DNA from: Lonicera japonica
Taxonomy: Eukaryota; Streptophyta; Magnoliopsida; Dipsacales; Caprifoliaceae
NCBI GenBank assembly: GCA_021464415.1
Contig: CM038467.1
Coordinates: 19,511,511 to 19,575,510, forward strand
Direction of reading: 5' to 3'
Length of the DNA stretch: 64,000 bases
In this document: piece after piece, positions 54,723 to 64,000 of the stretch
Numbering within the stretch: the stretch's first letter is position 1
Layout: each line of letters starts with the position of its first letter
Made by a program: the position numbers and the translations under genes
Notes under the pieces: generated by a model
What the model was told of the DNA's origin: nothing
Database searches by the model: none
The model's input: the letters and a program-made list of their open reading frames with translations, nothing else

Positions 54723-55879
54723 TCGGGTCACTCACAGTCCAAAGAAGTCTGTCATTTTCAGATGAAGACTTGTCTCCGTTGGGGAGAAAACACAGCCTGG
54801 CTCTCCATATCACCGTCCGAACCCGAGGGAAGATCTTGCCACAAGTTCTCATCGACAATGGGTCGACCATAAATGTCTGCCCCCTAAAGACTGCCAGATG
54901 CCTGGGTATCTTAGATTCAGAGCTCTCACCATCCGCTGTAACCGTCAGGGCCTATGATAATACCAGGAGGGCCGTTCTGGGGTCTCTAAAACTTGATCTC
55001 ATGGTTGGTCCCGGAAGCTTCCCGGCCGACTTTCAAATCATAGACATTCCTTTCAGTTTTAACCTACTGTTGGGAAGAGCATAGCTACACGACATAGGAG
55101 CACTCCCCTCCTCCTTGCACCAAAAGATCAAGATACCGTTTGAAGGAAACATAATTACCATCCAAGGAGATCCTGAAAGGACCTTGGCGGATATGGAGTT
55201 ACCAGTTTTGGGAATCGAGAGCCAGAGCATACAGTTGGGAGGCTTTTCTTACGAGCCTCAAGTGCAAACTCTTAGCACCCAGACAATCAGGTATCTTCCC
55301 CCTGACAATATCCCCGGTCTCAGCACCAAGATTACAAATATGTTGAGAATGATGAAATACTTGCCTGGAGCCGGTCTGGGAATGGGACAACCAGGACTAC
55401 TTCAAGCATTGGAACCAGTAGCAAGGTACGAGAGGGAAGGTTTGGGGTACCAACACACTGAAGAGGACGATCAACAAAAAAGGGGTCGAGGGCATCAGTA
55501 TCCGAGTTTCAGCTCTCTGAACGGTTTCTTTGTCAAAGGGAGAGGACTTCCCCTTTTGCGGCTTCCAGGAGCCTTGGAGAAACAGCGACGGAGAGAACCT
55601 TCTGGGTGGGAAATCTTCTATGAAGAGGACATATATATCAAAGAAAACACCGTACACAGCTTCGCTACCAAGTTGACAATCGGGCCGAAGGAAGAAAGTG
55701 AAAACATGAAAGGCGAAGAGGAAGAAATGATCGGAGATCTCTTCGACATCATGGCTCTGGGAGATGATGAGCCAGGAGACGACCCTGTACACTTGATATA
55801 CGCTGATCCAGACTACCAAGGGGAAAGGGAAAAGAGCGAAATTGTAAGGGTGAGAGATAAGAGTGAGGGTAAAGGATAG
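54719..55879 (+). pseudogene. Gypsy protease region with one stop
   Basis: ATG at 54719 overlaps the gag stop. Contains the aspartic protease motif VLIDNGSTINVCP (about 54847) and the IPFSFNLLLGRA strand, then TAG at 55082-55084, where related elements have Trp, after which the same frame runs open to 55879. The second part has another G-patch-like motif (YLPGAGLGMGQPG, then EREGLGY) and an acidic tail. The protease would cut the polyprotein. One point change explains the interruption. Confidence 0.8.
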
Positions 55880-55951
55880 GAAGGAGTCACTCCTAAATGA
55901 ACTTTTTAAATTGTACCTGTAAATACTAGTATCAATAAAGAAGAGTCTATT

Positions 55952-58900
55952 TTGCGTTATCCTGTTATTTTTAATTCTGTAATTGCTTATATGGAATTGG
56001 AAAGAATGAACGAACACCCTGAACGGGAGGAGCAACTTATACAAAGCGAGGAAGGAGACACTCTTGTGATTAACCTCGGAACAGAGGAGGAAAGAAAAGA
56101 GGTCCGCATTGGGGCAAGCCTAAGTGGGACAGAGAGAGAAGAATTCACACAAACTCTGAAAGAGTATGTGGATGTCTTCGCCTGGTCTTATGCATATATG
56201 CGGGTTTGAAACAGATAGTCAGATAGTCATGCACGAAATACACACCAATCCAGAACTTAGGCCCGTCAAACAGAAGCTGAGGAAACTTACGCCAGAATGG
56301 TCCTTGAAAGTGAAAGAAGAAGTAATGAAACAACTGAGTGTGGGATTCTTACGGGTGATCGAGTACCCCTCGTGGTTAGCCAACATCGTGCCTGTTCCAA
56401 AAGCTAATGGAAAGTCCGCATGTGTGTGGATTACCGGGATCTCAATAAAGCTTGTCCAAAGGACGATTTTCCATTGCCCAACATCGATTTGATAGTAGAT
56501 AATACTGCCAACCACGCCCTGAAGTCATTTGTGGATGGTTTTGCCGGATATAACCAGATCAAGATGCACCCGGATCACCAGGAGAAAACAGCATTTATCA
56601 CACCGTGGGGAACATACTGCTACACCGTTATGCCGTTTGGGCTGAAGAACGCAGGGGAACATATCAGAGGGCAGCTACGGCTATCTTTCACGACATGATT
56701 CACAAAGAAGTAGAGGTGTATGTAGACGACATGATAATCAAGTCAAAAGAGAGGGAAGCCACGTACCAGCCTTGCGAGCCTTCTTTGATCGGCTCCGCCA
56801 GTATCAGATGAGACTCAATCCGCAGAAATGTGTGTTCGGGGTAACCAAAGGAAAACTCCTGGGATATGTCGTCAGTAAGAAAGGAATCGAGGGTAGACCC
56901 CGCTAAAGTTCAAGCTATCCAAGACATGCCCGAGCCTCGTACCGAGAGGGGAAGTCCGAGGATTTTTGGGCAATCTGCAGTACATCAGCAGGTTTATCTC
57001 TCAACTCACCCAAACTTGCGAACCCATCTTCAAACTCCTGAGGAAGTCTTCACCAGGAGAATGGAACGATCAATGCCAAGAGGCTTTTTGACAAAATCAA
57101 GGAGTACCTCTCCAAGCCCCCAGTGTTAGCCCCGCCTCAGACCGGACTACCACTAATTCTATACCTAACCGTCACTGACTCATCCACGGGAGCAATGCTA
57201 GCCCAACACCTGACGGATACCCGGAAGGAGCAGGCCATCTACTTCCTCAGCAAAAAGCTGTCCCCGTTCGAGATAAAACTACACATCATTGGAGAAATCG
57301 TGTACCGCTCTCGTCTGGGTAACACAGAAAACTACGGCACTACATGCTAGTTTTCCCAGTCATCCTGGCATCACGGATTGATCCGTTGAAATACCTCTTC
57401 GAGAAACCGGCTCTCTCGAATCGAATGGCAAAATGGTTATTTCTACTCTCCGAATTCGACATCACCTACATGACCCAGAAGGCAGTCAAAGGCAAGATCA
57501 TAGCTGATTACCTGGCCCACAATCCGATATTGGGAGACATGCTAGAAGAAGCCGAGTTTCCGGACGAAACCATCATGAATGTCGAGATCGATGAAGACTG
57601 GAAGTTATACTTTGACGGGGCCGCCAATCGGAACGGAAACGGGATAGGCATCCTGTTAGTTTCTCCGGACCAAACTCACTCCCCGGTGTCATATCGTCTG
57701 GACTTTTTCTGCACCAACAATATGGCCGAATATGAAGCCTGCATACTCGGGTTAGAGATCGCTCTTCAAAGGGTGTATAAAGAGAATACAGGTTATACGG
57801 AGATTCAGCACTAGTGGTCCATCAAGTTCTGAAGGAATGGAAGATCAGAGATGAGAAATTAGTCCCTTACCTCGCCCGACTAGAGGAAGTCGCGGGAAAG
57901 TTCGAGCGTGTGGAGTTTTACTATAATCCCCAGGTCCCAGAACAGTTTTGCTGACGCATTGGCAACCCTGGCATCTATGATCGATATTCGGAGGGGATGG
58001 AAGAAATAACCCTCACGGTACAAAAGAAAATCAGGACCCGCGCACTGCATGACCCTTGAGGTGGAAATTGAAAAAGACGGTGACTCAACCGTTTGGTTTT
58101 ATGATATCTGGAACCTGCTGAAGAACCATCAGTATCCCGAGAAAGCAGACAAGAGAACGCGGGTCACACTCAGGAGACTAGCATCAGGATTCATACTCTG
58201 TGCGGAAGATTGTATAAAAGGAACTACGACGGGACTCATCTTCAATGTCTCACCGAAGAAGAATCGGTTAGAATGATGGATCAGATACATGGGGCGATTG
58301 CGGACCTCATATGAGCGGGCATACGCTCGCCCGCAAGATCATCAGGCAAGGGTATTTCTGGTCTACCCTACAAACTGACTGCGCTGATCATGTACGCCGT
58401 TGTCACAAATGCCAAATTTATGCTAAGTCCCAGAAGCTTCCTCCAAAAGAGTTGTACAACATGACTGCTCCCTGGCCTTTTTCAGCTTGGGGAATTGACG
58501 TCATTGGGAAAGTCTCACCAAAGCCAGCAACGGCCATGAATTCATACTAGTAGCCATCGACTACTTCACCAAATGGGTGGAAGCCGAATCTTACCAAACC
58601 CTGGATGCCAGGAAAGTTGCCCGATTCATCAAAAGGAATATTGTCTGCCGATATGGGGTCCCACACGAGATCATCTCAGATAACGGCACCCACTTCGAAG
58701 GAGAAGCTAATACAGTCATGGAGGAATACGGTATCACCCGACACAAATCTTCGCCATATAGACACAAACCAATGGGGCAGTTGAAGCCGCCAACAAGAAT
58801 TTGAAGAATATCCTAAGCAAGATGACCGACACCTGTCGGACTGGCCGGAGAAATTACCATATGCATTGTGGGGATACCGCACCACCGAAAGGGTCTCTAC

Positions 58901-59335
58901 CGGGGCAACCCCGTTCTCGCTTACATACGGGATGGAAGCAGTCCTCCCTGTCGAGTTAGAGGTTCCTTCCCTCAGAGTAATGCTAGAGAATCAGGTCAAT
59001 GAACTGGAGTGGGTCCAGGCACGTTATAACGAGCTAGCCTTACTAGATGAGAAAAGATTGAAAGCCGCATACCACCATCAAGGGTATCAGAAGAGAATCG
59101 CTCGAGCATTTAACCAGAGAGTGAGGGACTCGGGGTATCAATGAAAATGACATCGTGTTGAAAGAAATTCGAGAGCCAGCCAGAGATCCAAGGGGGAAAG
59201 TTCGGGCAGAAGTGGACAGGGCCGTATATCGTCAAAGAAATCAATACAGGGGGCGCCGCTATACTCACTGACCTAGACGGTCAGTTACTACATTCACCAG
59301 TCAACATGGACCGACTGAAGAAGTATTATCAATAA
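55952..59335 (+). pseudogene. Gypsy pol: RT, two RNase H regions and integrase, frameshifted
   Basis: Motifs in order but in shifting frames: EYVDVFAWSY (about 56165), LRPVKQKLRK, CVDYRDLNKACPKDDFPLP (about 56423), FITPWGTYCYTVMPFGLKNA, RT core VYVDDMIIKSK (about 56720), RT-linked RNase H remains (LILYLTVTDSSTGAML, about 57150), a second RNase H of archaeal type (LYFDGAANRNGNGIGILLVS, NNMAEYEACILGLE, about 57605), integrase zinc region (CHKCQIYAKSQK), core (IDVIGK, FTKWVEAESYQT, ISDNGTHFEGEA, AYHHQGY) and a final WTGPYIVKEI block ending at TAA 59333-59335. At least ten one-base shifts or stops; no enzyme is expected. Confidence 0.85.
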
Positions 59336-59564
59336 GCACGACATGTATAAGAACTACGTAAACCTGAGCCCCAACTCGAATATTGTATTTTTTGGAAAAA
59401 TCAAAAAAAAGGGGGGAACGTAGGCAACCTGAGAAGTGACTTCAGGCCCGGTTTAAAGCTTTGTAAAGAAATTTATTTCTCATAAAAAGTCCCTTCATAT
59501 ATTATTAAAGAGGTGGTTCAGAACACCGAGAGTTACAAAGGAAGTACAGCATATAAAGAAGAAA
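59336..59564. other. Spacer between pol and antisense gene, with purine tract
   Basis: Includes AAAAAAAAGGGGGGAAC at about 59403-59419, a polypurine tract like those used for plus-strand priming. The true 3' tract next to the 3' LTR would lie outside the window. No gene. Confidence 0.5.
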
Positions 59565-60820
59565 CTAATCCCTAGGGGTTGGCCACACTGGGTCCTCAGC
59601 GGCCAAATCAATTCGAGCCTCATCCAAAATCTGGTACGCAAAGACAATGCCATCCTCTGTAGGCTCAGAATCCATGAATCGGAACCACTCCATTTGAAAG
59701 GGGTCATCAATCAGCTCTCCTTCTAGAGATTGCCAGCAAGAGCGGATAATGTCAGCCCGGAGGGGCCTGGAAATACCGAAACGAGCATAGTTAAACCGCC
59801 GAGTCAATCGAGCACGCCACATCCTCTCTACTGATAGGGAGACATGCTGGGTCACAAATTTGGACTCAGAGGAGAAGTTGTTCAGGCCGAGAGGAATATC
59901 CTGAGGAACGTTGAAACTGCCGAAGAAGACGACCTGGGAGATAAAAGGAGGTAAACCAGAGCCCACGGAGCCGAACATAATTCTGTCCCCCGGTACTAAG
60001 CACCATCGCCCTCAACTTCCACCAAGGAATGTTCCATCGTATGGCACGAAAGTTCTCCAAAAACCACACCGTCCAATCAGAGGAAGACATGGTCAAAGCA
60101 CCAAAGAGAGGACGATGGAAAAAATGAGTCGGATTGTCGAGCCGAACCCCGTTGAAGCCCACCGAGCGGAAACGCTCCAAGAGCCACATGTATAGCAAAC
60201 GCGGACTTCCCCTGAAGAAAGGCGAAGCCCCCCTTTGAATATCATCCAGGCCATTTAAAGTCTCTGCAAGAACAATGGGCACTATGGACTCTCCATTTCT
60301 AGCATGATAATCAAACTCACTATAGTCGGATCCACACGGGAAGAACCCGTCACCAGCAGCATATCAGAGACAGGCAGATCAATGCCGCCGCAGTACGCCC
60401 CACGCCGTAAGAGTCTCTATCTTCATAACGATGAAAAAACCTCACCATTTTGTGGAGGTCAAGGAGTCCGTCAACAATAAAACCATCACAGGCCGCTGGG
60501 GGAATGGCTAACAGAGCAATCAGCATGTCTCGAGGACCGATTCCTTCTATAGGAACTGCCATCGGGAGACGAACGTCAGAACGTAACAGCCAGGAGAACT
60601 CCTCATAGGTTGGGCAGAGCTCATCTAGTCCAAAACGGAAGAGATGGTCCGCAGGACTCCAGAAATACAAGGCACCTAACAGAAAGGAGAAATCTACAGA
60701 ACGATGGCACCAGCCCGCCAAAGGGCTAAATACACCAAAGTTCAAACCATTTTCAGAAGATATCAGAGCATCTCGAGCTTTAACATAAGAAAAATCAGAG
60801 TTGGTACGGTAGGAAGACAT
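59565..60820 (-). pseudogene. Antisense gene A in gypsy element: DUF7745-like protein
   Basis: Starts MSSYRTNSDFSYVKARDALI (ATG at 60820) and shows ALYFWSPADHLFRFGLDELC, PTYEEFSWLLRSDVRLPM, IVLAETLNGLDDIQRGASPF, LLYMWLLERF, and ends LDEARIDLAAEDPVWPTPRD at 59565. The order (FRFG, ELCPTYEEF, later RLLYMWLLE) is that of DUF7745, a transposon-associated relative of the plant mobile domain. Function unknown. No intron is needed. Frame changes near 60355 and 60010 break it; each looks like a one-base indel. It has its own upstream TATA box and two palindromes. Confidence 0.75.
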
Positions 60821-60858
60821 TTTGGAGAGGTGTGGGGATGAAGGAAGGAAGATGGGTG

Positions 60859-60936
60859 TATTTATAGCAAAAAAGAGGGTCCTGTACCTGTTTGTCGCGC
60901 GACAAACCCATTTTCAGGGGGAAGTGTCGCGCGACA
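60859..60936 (-). promoter_or_regulatory. Antisense promoter: two palindromes and a TATA box
   Basis: Read on the minus strand: TGTCGCGCGACA at 60925-60936 and 60893-60904 (centres 32 bp apart), then CTATAAATA at 60859-60867, then the ATG of antisense gene A at 60820. The palindromes are identical to those in the LTR promoter array. Confidence 0.7.
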
Positions 60937-61257
60937 AACCCATCTGGGGGGCACCCTACTTTTTTCTTATACATAATGGTCATCTTTGCCAAAAGAATCA
61001 CTTCTGGATGCTTTTCTGTTCTCACTTTGTTCTTTTTTGCAGGAAACATAAGTATCACTACACTACAAGGTATGACTTTTAAATTACCAGCTCTTATATA
61101 TATATATATATGTATATATCTTGCACAGACAGAGAATAAAAGTATAATCAAACACAGATAAAGATATTTTATAAAATCAATAAAAGAACAGTTTTTAAAT
61201 ATCCGTCTAAAATAAATACATATCTGTCCAACTAACACTAAATGCAGAAAAAGAAAA

Positions 61258-61627
61258 CTAATCTACTCGGGCGCGTTTTGACACGCTCCCGCTATCACCC
61301 GAGCCCTCCTCGGGAGTAAGATCAACAACTGGGACGCTGGGAGCAAGAGGAGTTGCCGCCTGGGAAAGACCCGTAGACTGAACCGGCGCCGTCGGACGGA
61401 TCACCGAAGATCGGGATCGCCTAGAAGTCCGACTACTACTCCGCCTAGACTCCGACCGAGCATGGGAAGAGGTCAGGGGGTCGTCCGGCCGTAAGGAGAC
61501 GTCGATAGCCCTCTGATAGTCGCGCATGTAGGCTGGAGGGTCTCGACCGACGTATTGGAGCAGGTTCCAGCTGTAGAAATACTGGGCATACCAGGCCCGT
61601 AGATCCGCCACCCGTACACCCACTCTC

Positions 61628-61664
<37 letters not shown>

Positions 61665-63869
61665 ATACAATAAAAAGGAGAATCAGCACAGTCAAAATAA
61701 ATAGATATAAACATGAAAGTATCAGGAGAAGTTGAAGAAGATACCTCATCATCAGAGCGACCACCCAAGAAATCAAAAGTATCCTCGGGAAGGGGATACT
61801 CCGGGACAGAATATCGACATAGGCCCGCGCCGACATAAGAAATATCTCTGGGGAGTGGAGGTAGATCTACCCACGAAATAGATGACCCCGCAGGAGCAGC
61901 TGCAAAAGAAGACCCTCCCTCCTCACGAATGGGGAACAAGGGTGGACGAGAGGATGAGCCGCCAAAACCCGGAGATCGGGCGGGAGGCCCCATGACAGTC
62001 GTCGGTAAAGGGGTCAACGTAGCATATGTTCGGACCCCCGGAGGATCCACCATGGTCGTCGCCCCCAAAGGAGGTACCCCACTAGAAGGAGTAGTCGCCG
62101 CGCGGGAGGAGTCCGCCCAAACTGATCAAAATCTGCCCCAAGGTCCGCGGGCTCCCAGGACCTCTCAGAAAATCCCGCTCTCCCCTCAGCAGCCTCAGCA
62201 GCAGCAAAAGGCCCCCCGGAGACACGGAAGGGCCGGTGGGAAACTCGAAACCCTCAGCGCGCTGCTCCCCCGCAGGTGTCGCCTGAGGTGGCGGCTCCGG
62301 AACCGCTGTCGCATCGCCTCCCTCGCACTCTGGCCGATCACCGCCCTCAGCCGCAGCAGGAACATCCCTCTCTCCCTCAGGATCCTCATCCTCAGAATCC
62401 GGAATGTTGTCCCTCTGATCAGGGACAGGTGGCAAATGACCCGGGACCGCCCTAGCTAAATGAGTCTGTCCCCGTATGTAATGGGGATCACCTCCCAAAG
62501 TCTGGTATCTCTCGTAGAAGACCCGTCCTCGAGTCCCCTTCGGCTCCCTCATCAGGTAACGGGCAGCAAAAACAGCGTAGTCTCCCTCCTCGACGAACGT
62601 CTGGAAACCGAGTCCGTCGACTAAAGCCTGCACCATCACCTGATCAATCTCACCCGTCCGCCTCATCAGAACAGGAGGGAACAAAGGGACACGAGGCCAC
62701 TGGGACGGCGTATGCTGACGGATGACCCTCTCGCCCAAGTAGAAGAGAAGGCCGTACTCATCCCGGATAAGCCGCCTGGTCCTCGAGGCGGTCAGAGCAC
62801 GGCCATACCCATAATGATGACCCAGATCACCCCAAGGGGCCCACTCAATCTGAAAAGAGAATAAGATTTTATTTCAGTATTTTATATATTCTACTCTATC
62901 TGACTATTGAAAAGCAAGAAAACTAAAAATATTTTACCTGCTCCTCCCGCAGATCATGAACAGCAGCAGCTCCGGTCTCCCGAGTCCGGTATACATAAGG
63001 AGCCCTATAGTTCCCCGCGATGAATCGGCGGAGAAAAGGAAAAACTGGTCCTCGTTCTCAACGAGGAGATCCACCTGGGCGCGACCCAGACGGGTATAAG
63101 CTACAAACCAGCTCTGAAAAGGAAAGATAGAAGAAATCAGCAATGATCAACAAGTAATGAGCAAAGAACTGAAGCAAAGACAGAAAGACTAAAAAATGTA
63201 CCTCCCACAGCAAAGAAAAGCCCTTGAGGTTCAGGGCTAAATGACGAGAGACCTGGTCCATGGCATCGTAAAGGACTGCAAGAATAAAGCCTCCCCAGTC
63301 GTAGTCAAACATGAGGCTGAAGTCCCGAAGATAGGGCAACCACCAAAGATGAGCCGTGTCCCCACCACGGGCCTCGAATAGATCATGAAGTGTCAGTAGA
63401 AGGAGGACACGGGCATACTGACGCGCCTCCTGACGGGTCATAGGAACCCCTGAAGCGACTAGCCGAGCCCTCTCTGTGGCTAAACGCGTAACCAAGACGC
63501 CCCGAGGAATCGTGTCACCAGAACTCCGCCGCTCTGGGAACCATCCTAATGAACTAACAATGCCCTCGGCTGTCAGACGCAGGGGAACGTCGATCTGAAT
63601 AGGGACCCCCCTGAAGGAATCCCGGTCAGAGCAAAAAGATCAAGGGGTGTCATCGTCATCTCACCCCAGCTCCAGTGAAAAGTATGAGTAGTATCCCACC
63701 AGTGGCAAGCCAATGCCGACACCAAAACTGTCGCCCTAGAAACCCGCTCCGGGAGGGCGTCGAAGAGGGAGCCAAAAGGAGTAGCGAGAATCAACTCCTG
63801 GACAGGGGCCGGTGCCCGTCGCCACTCCGAAGATATAGTGTTGGGGGAACCCCAACCGCGGCCAACCCA
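61258..63869 (-). pseudogene. Antisense gene B in gypsy element: plant mobile domain-like, multi-exon
   Basis: Exons by splice consensus: 63202-63869 (preceded by CTGCAG), 62938-63113, 61745-62849, 61258-61626; more may lie to the right. The first has CHWWDTTHTFHWSWGEMTMT, PLDLFALTGIPSGG, matching the plant mobile domain (HTFHFPCGEMTVTLQD-like). Later parts include HLWWLPYLRDF, a QWPRVPLFPPVLM segment, a long Pro/Glu-rich region and a C-terminus with SHARSESRRSSSRTSRRSR and SVSKRARVD, a likely nuclear signal. Frame breaks occur at a G6 run (about 63607-63612), near 63060 and near 62100. The role in the element is unknown. The last intron carries T33 on the coding strand. Confidence 0.68.
61631..61663. 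repeat. A33 homopolymer (T33 on antisense strand)
   Basis: 33 A in a row directly before the TACAG acceptor of the last antisense exon, where it acts as an extreme polypyrimidine tract on the minus strand. Confidence 0.9.
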
Positions 63870-63899
63870 CTGCAGACAAAGGAACGAGTATGGGGTTAT

Positions 63900-64000
63900 G
63901 AGGGTACTTTGGTGTAATTATGAGAGTTATAAGGCTATAGGGGTAAATTATGTAATTTTCTAAAAACTGAGGGTACTTCGGTGTAATTATGAGAGTTATA
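63900..64000. repeat. Start of a 69-bp-period tandem repeat at the window edge
   Basis: GAGGGTACTTTGGTGTAATT and the following ATGAGAGTTATA (63900-63931) recur at 63969-64000 with one change (T to C). The second unit is cut by the end of the window, so more copies may follow. Confidence 0.8.

Larger units (their letters stand above)
50129..64000 (+). mobile_element. Ty3/gypsy element of the Tat/Ogre type, 3' end outside window
   Basis: Begins with a 1565-bp LTR, then a primer-binding site TGGCGACTCTGCTGGGGA, leader, gag, protease, RT, an extra archaeal-type RNase H, integrase, then two antisense genes. The extra RNase H, long size and additional ORFs after integrase are known traits of the Tat lineage. 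No second LTR is seen by 64000, so the element exceeds 13.8 kb, unless it is truncated. gag is open while pol has many frameshifts. It inserted into a hAT transposase relic. Confidence 0.88.

Noticed and set aside
61445..62068. Continuous 207-codon minus-strand frame through the A33 run
   Set aside because: It includes a poly-Phe stretch from T33; an intron at 61627-61744 explains it better.
61929..62459. 176-codon plus-strand frame, GC-rich
   Set aside because: Opposite strand of the Pro/Glu-rich part of antisense gene B; low-complexity shadow.
1..64000. tRNA, rRNA or other structural RNA genes
   Set aside because: None recognised by eye on either strand; a tRNAscan or Infernal run would be decisive.

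Overview
This is nuclear DNA from a flowering plant, most likely a eudicot. The evidence is split genes with GT-AG introns, AT-rich spacers, a plastid matK fragment lying in nuclear sequence, plant-type LINEs carrying RNase H, a Tnt1-like Copia element, a Tat/Ogre-type Ty3/gypsy element and many short TIR elements. I cannot name the species.

Layout. (1) 1-3.7 kb: minus-strand gene encoding a B3 DNA-binding domain followed by AT-hook exons; it runs off the left edge, and its promoter holds nested short transposons. (2) 3.8-10.0 kb: a nuclear matK fragment split by a full-length decayed LINE with a 14-bp target duplication. (3) 10-17 kb: AT-rich DNA with a second, minus-strand, 5'-truncated LINE. 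(4) 17.1-24.9 kb: a paralogous B3/AT-hook gene whose B3 exon is split by a very young Copia element (431-bp LTRs differing at one base, TSD TCTAG). (5) 25-31 kb: AT-rich spacer with MITEs and a 214-bp tandem duplication. (6) 31.3-32.9 kb: an intact three-exon gene for a secreted cysteine-containing protein (EXPP1-like). (7) 33.8-34.8 kb: a hAT-type element with a perfect 8-bp TSD, then a MITE with 18-bp perfect TIRs. (8) 35.4-46.3 kb: an intact 15-exon sorting-nexin gene (TM-PXA-PX-Nexin_C, 1025 residues). (9) 48.8-50.1 kb: a hAT transposase relic. (10) 50.1 kb to the right edge: a large Tat-lineage gypsy element with a 1565-bp 5' LTR, open gag, decayed pol, and two extra genes in antisense orientation (DUF7745-like and plant-mobile-domain-like). 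Its 3' LTR is outside the window.

The most interesting system is in the gypsy element. The 5' LTR has about nine copies of a 12-bp palindrome, TGTCGCGCGACA, spaced about 20-22 or 31-32 bp apart, just upstream of a TATA box. Two perfect copies, 32 bp apart, stand upstream of a TATA box and the start codon of the first antisense gene. A shared regulator acting on the sense LTR promoter and the internal antisense promoter is a testable inference.

The host genes of clear integrity are the sorting nexin and the EXPP1-like gene; every exon junction keeps frame. The two B3/AT-hook genes are tandem paralogues sharing promoter sequence. They have grown by duplication of phase-1 AT-hook exons, and the right-hand copy has been broken recently.
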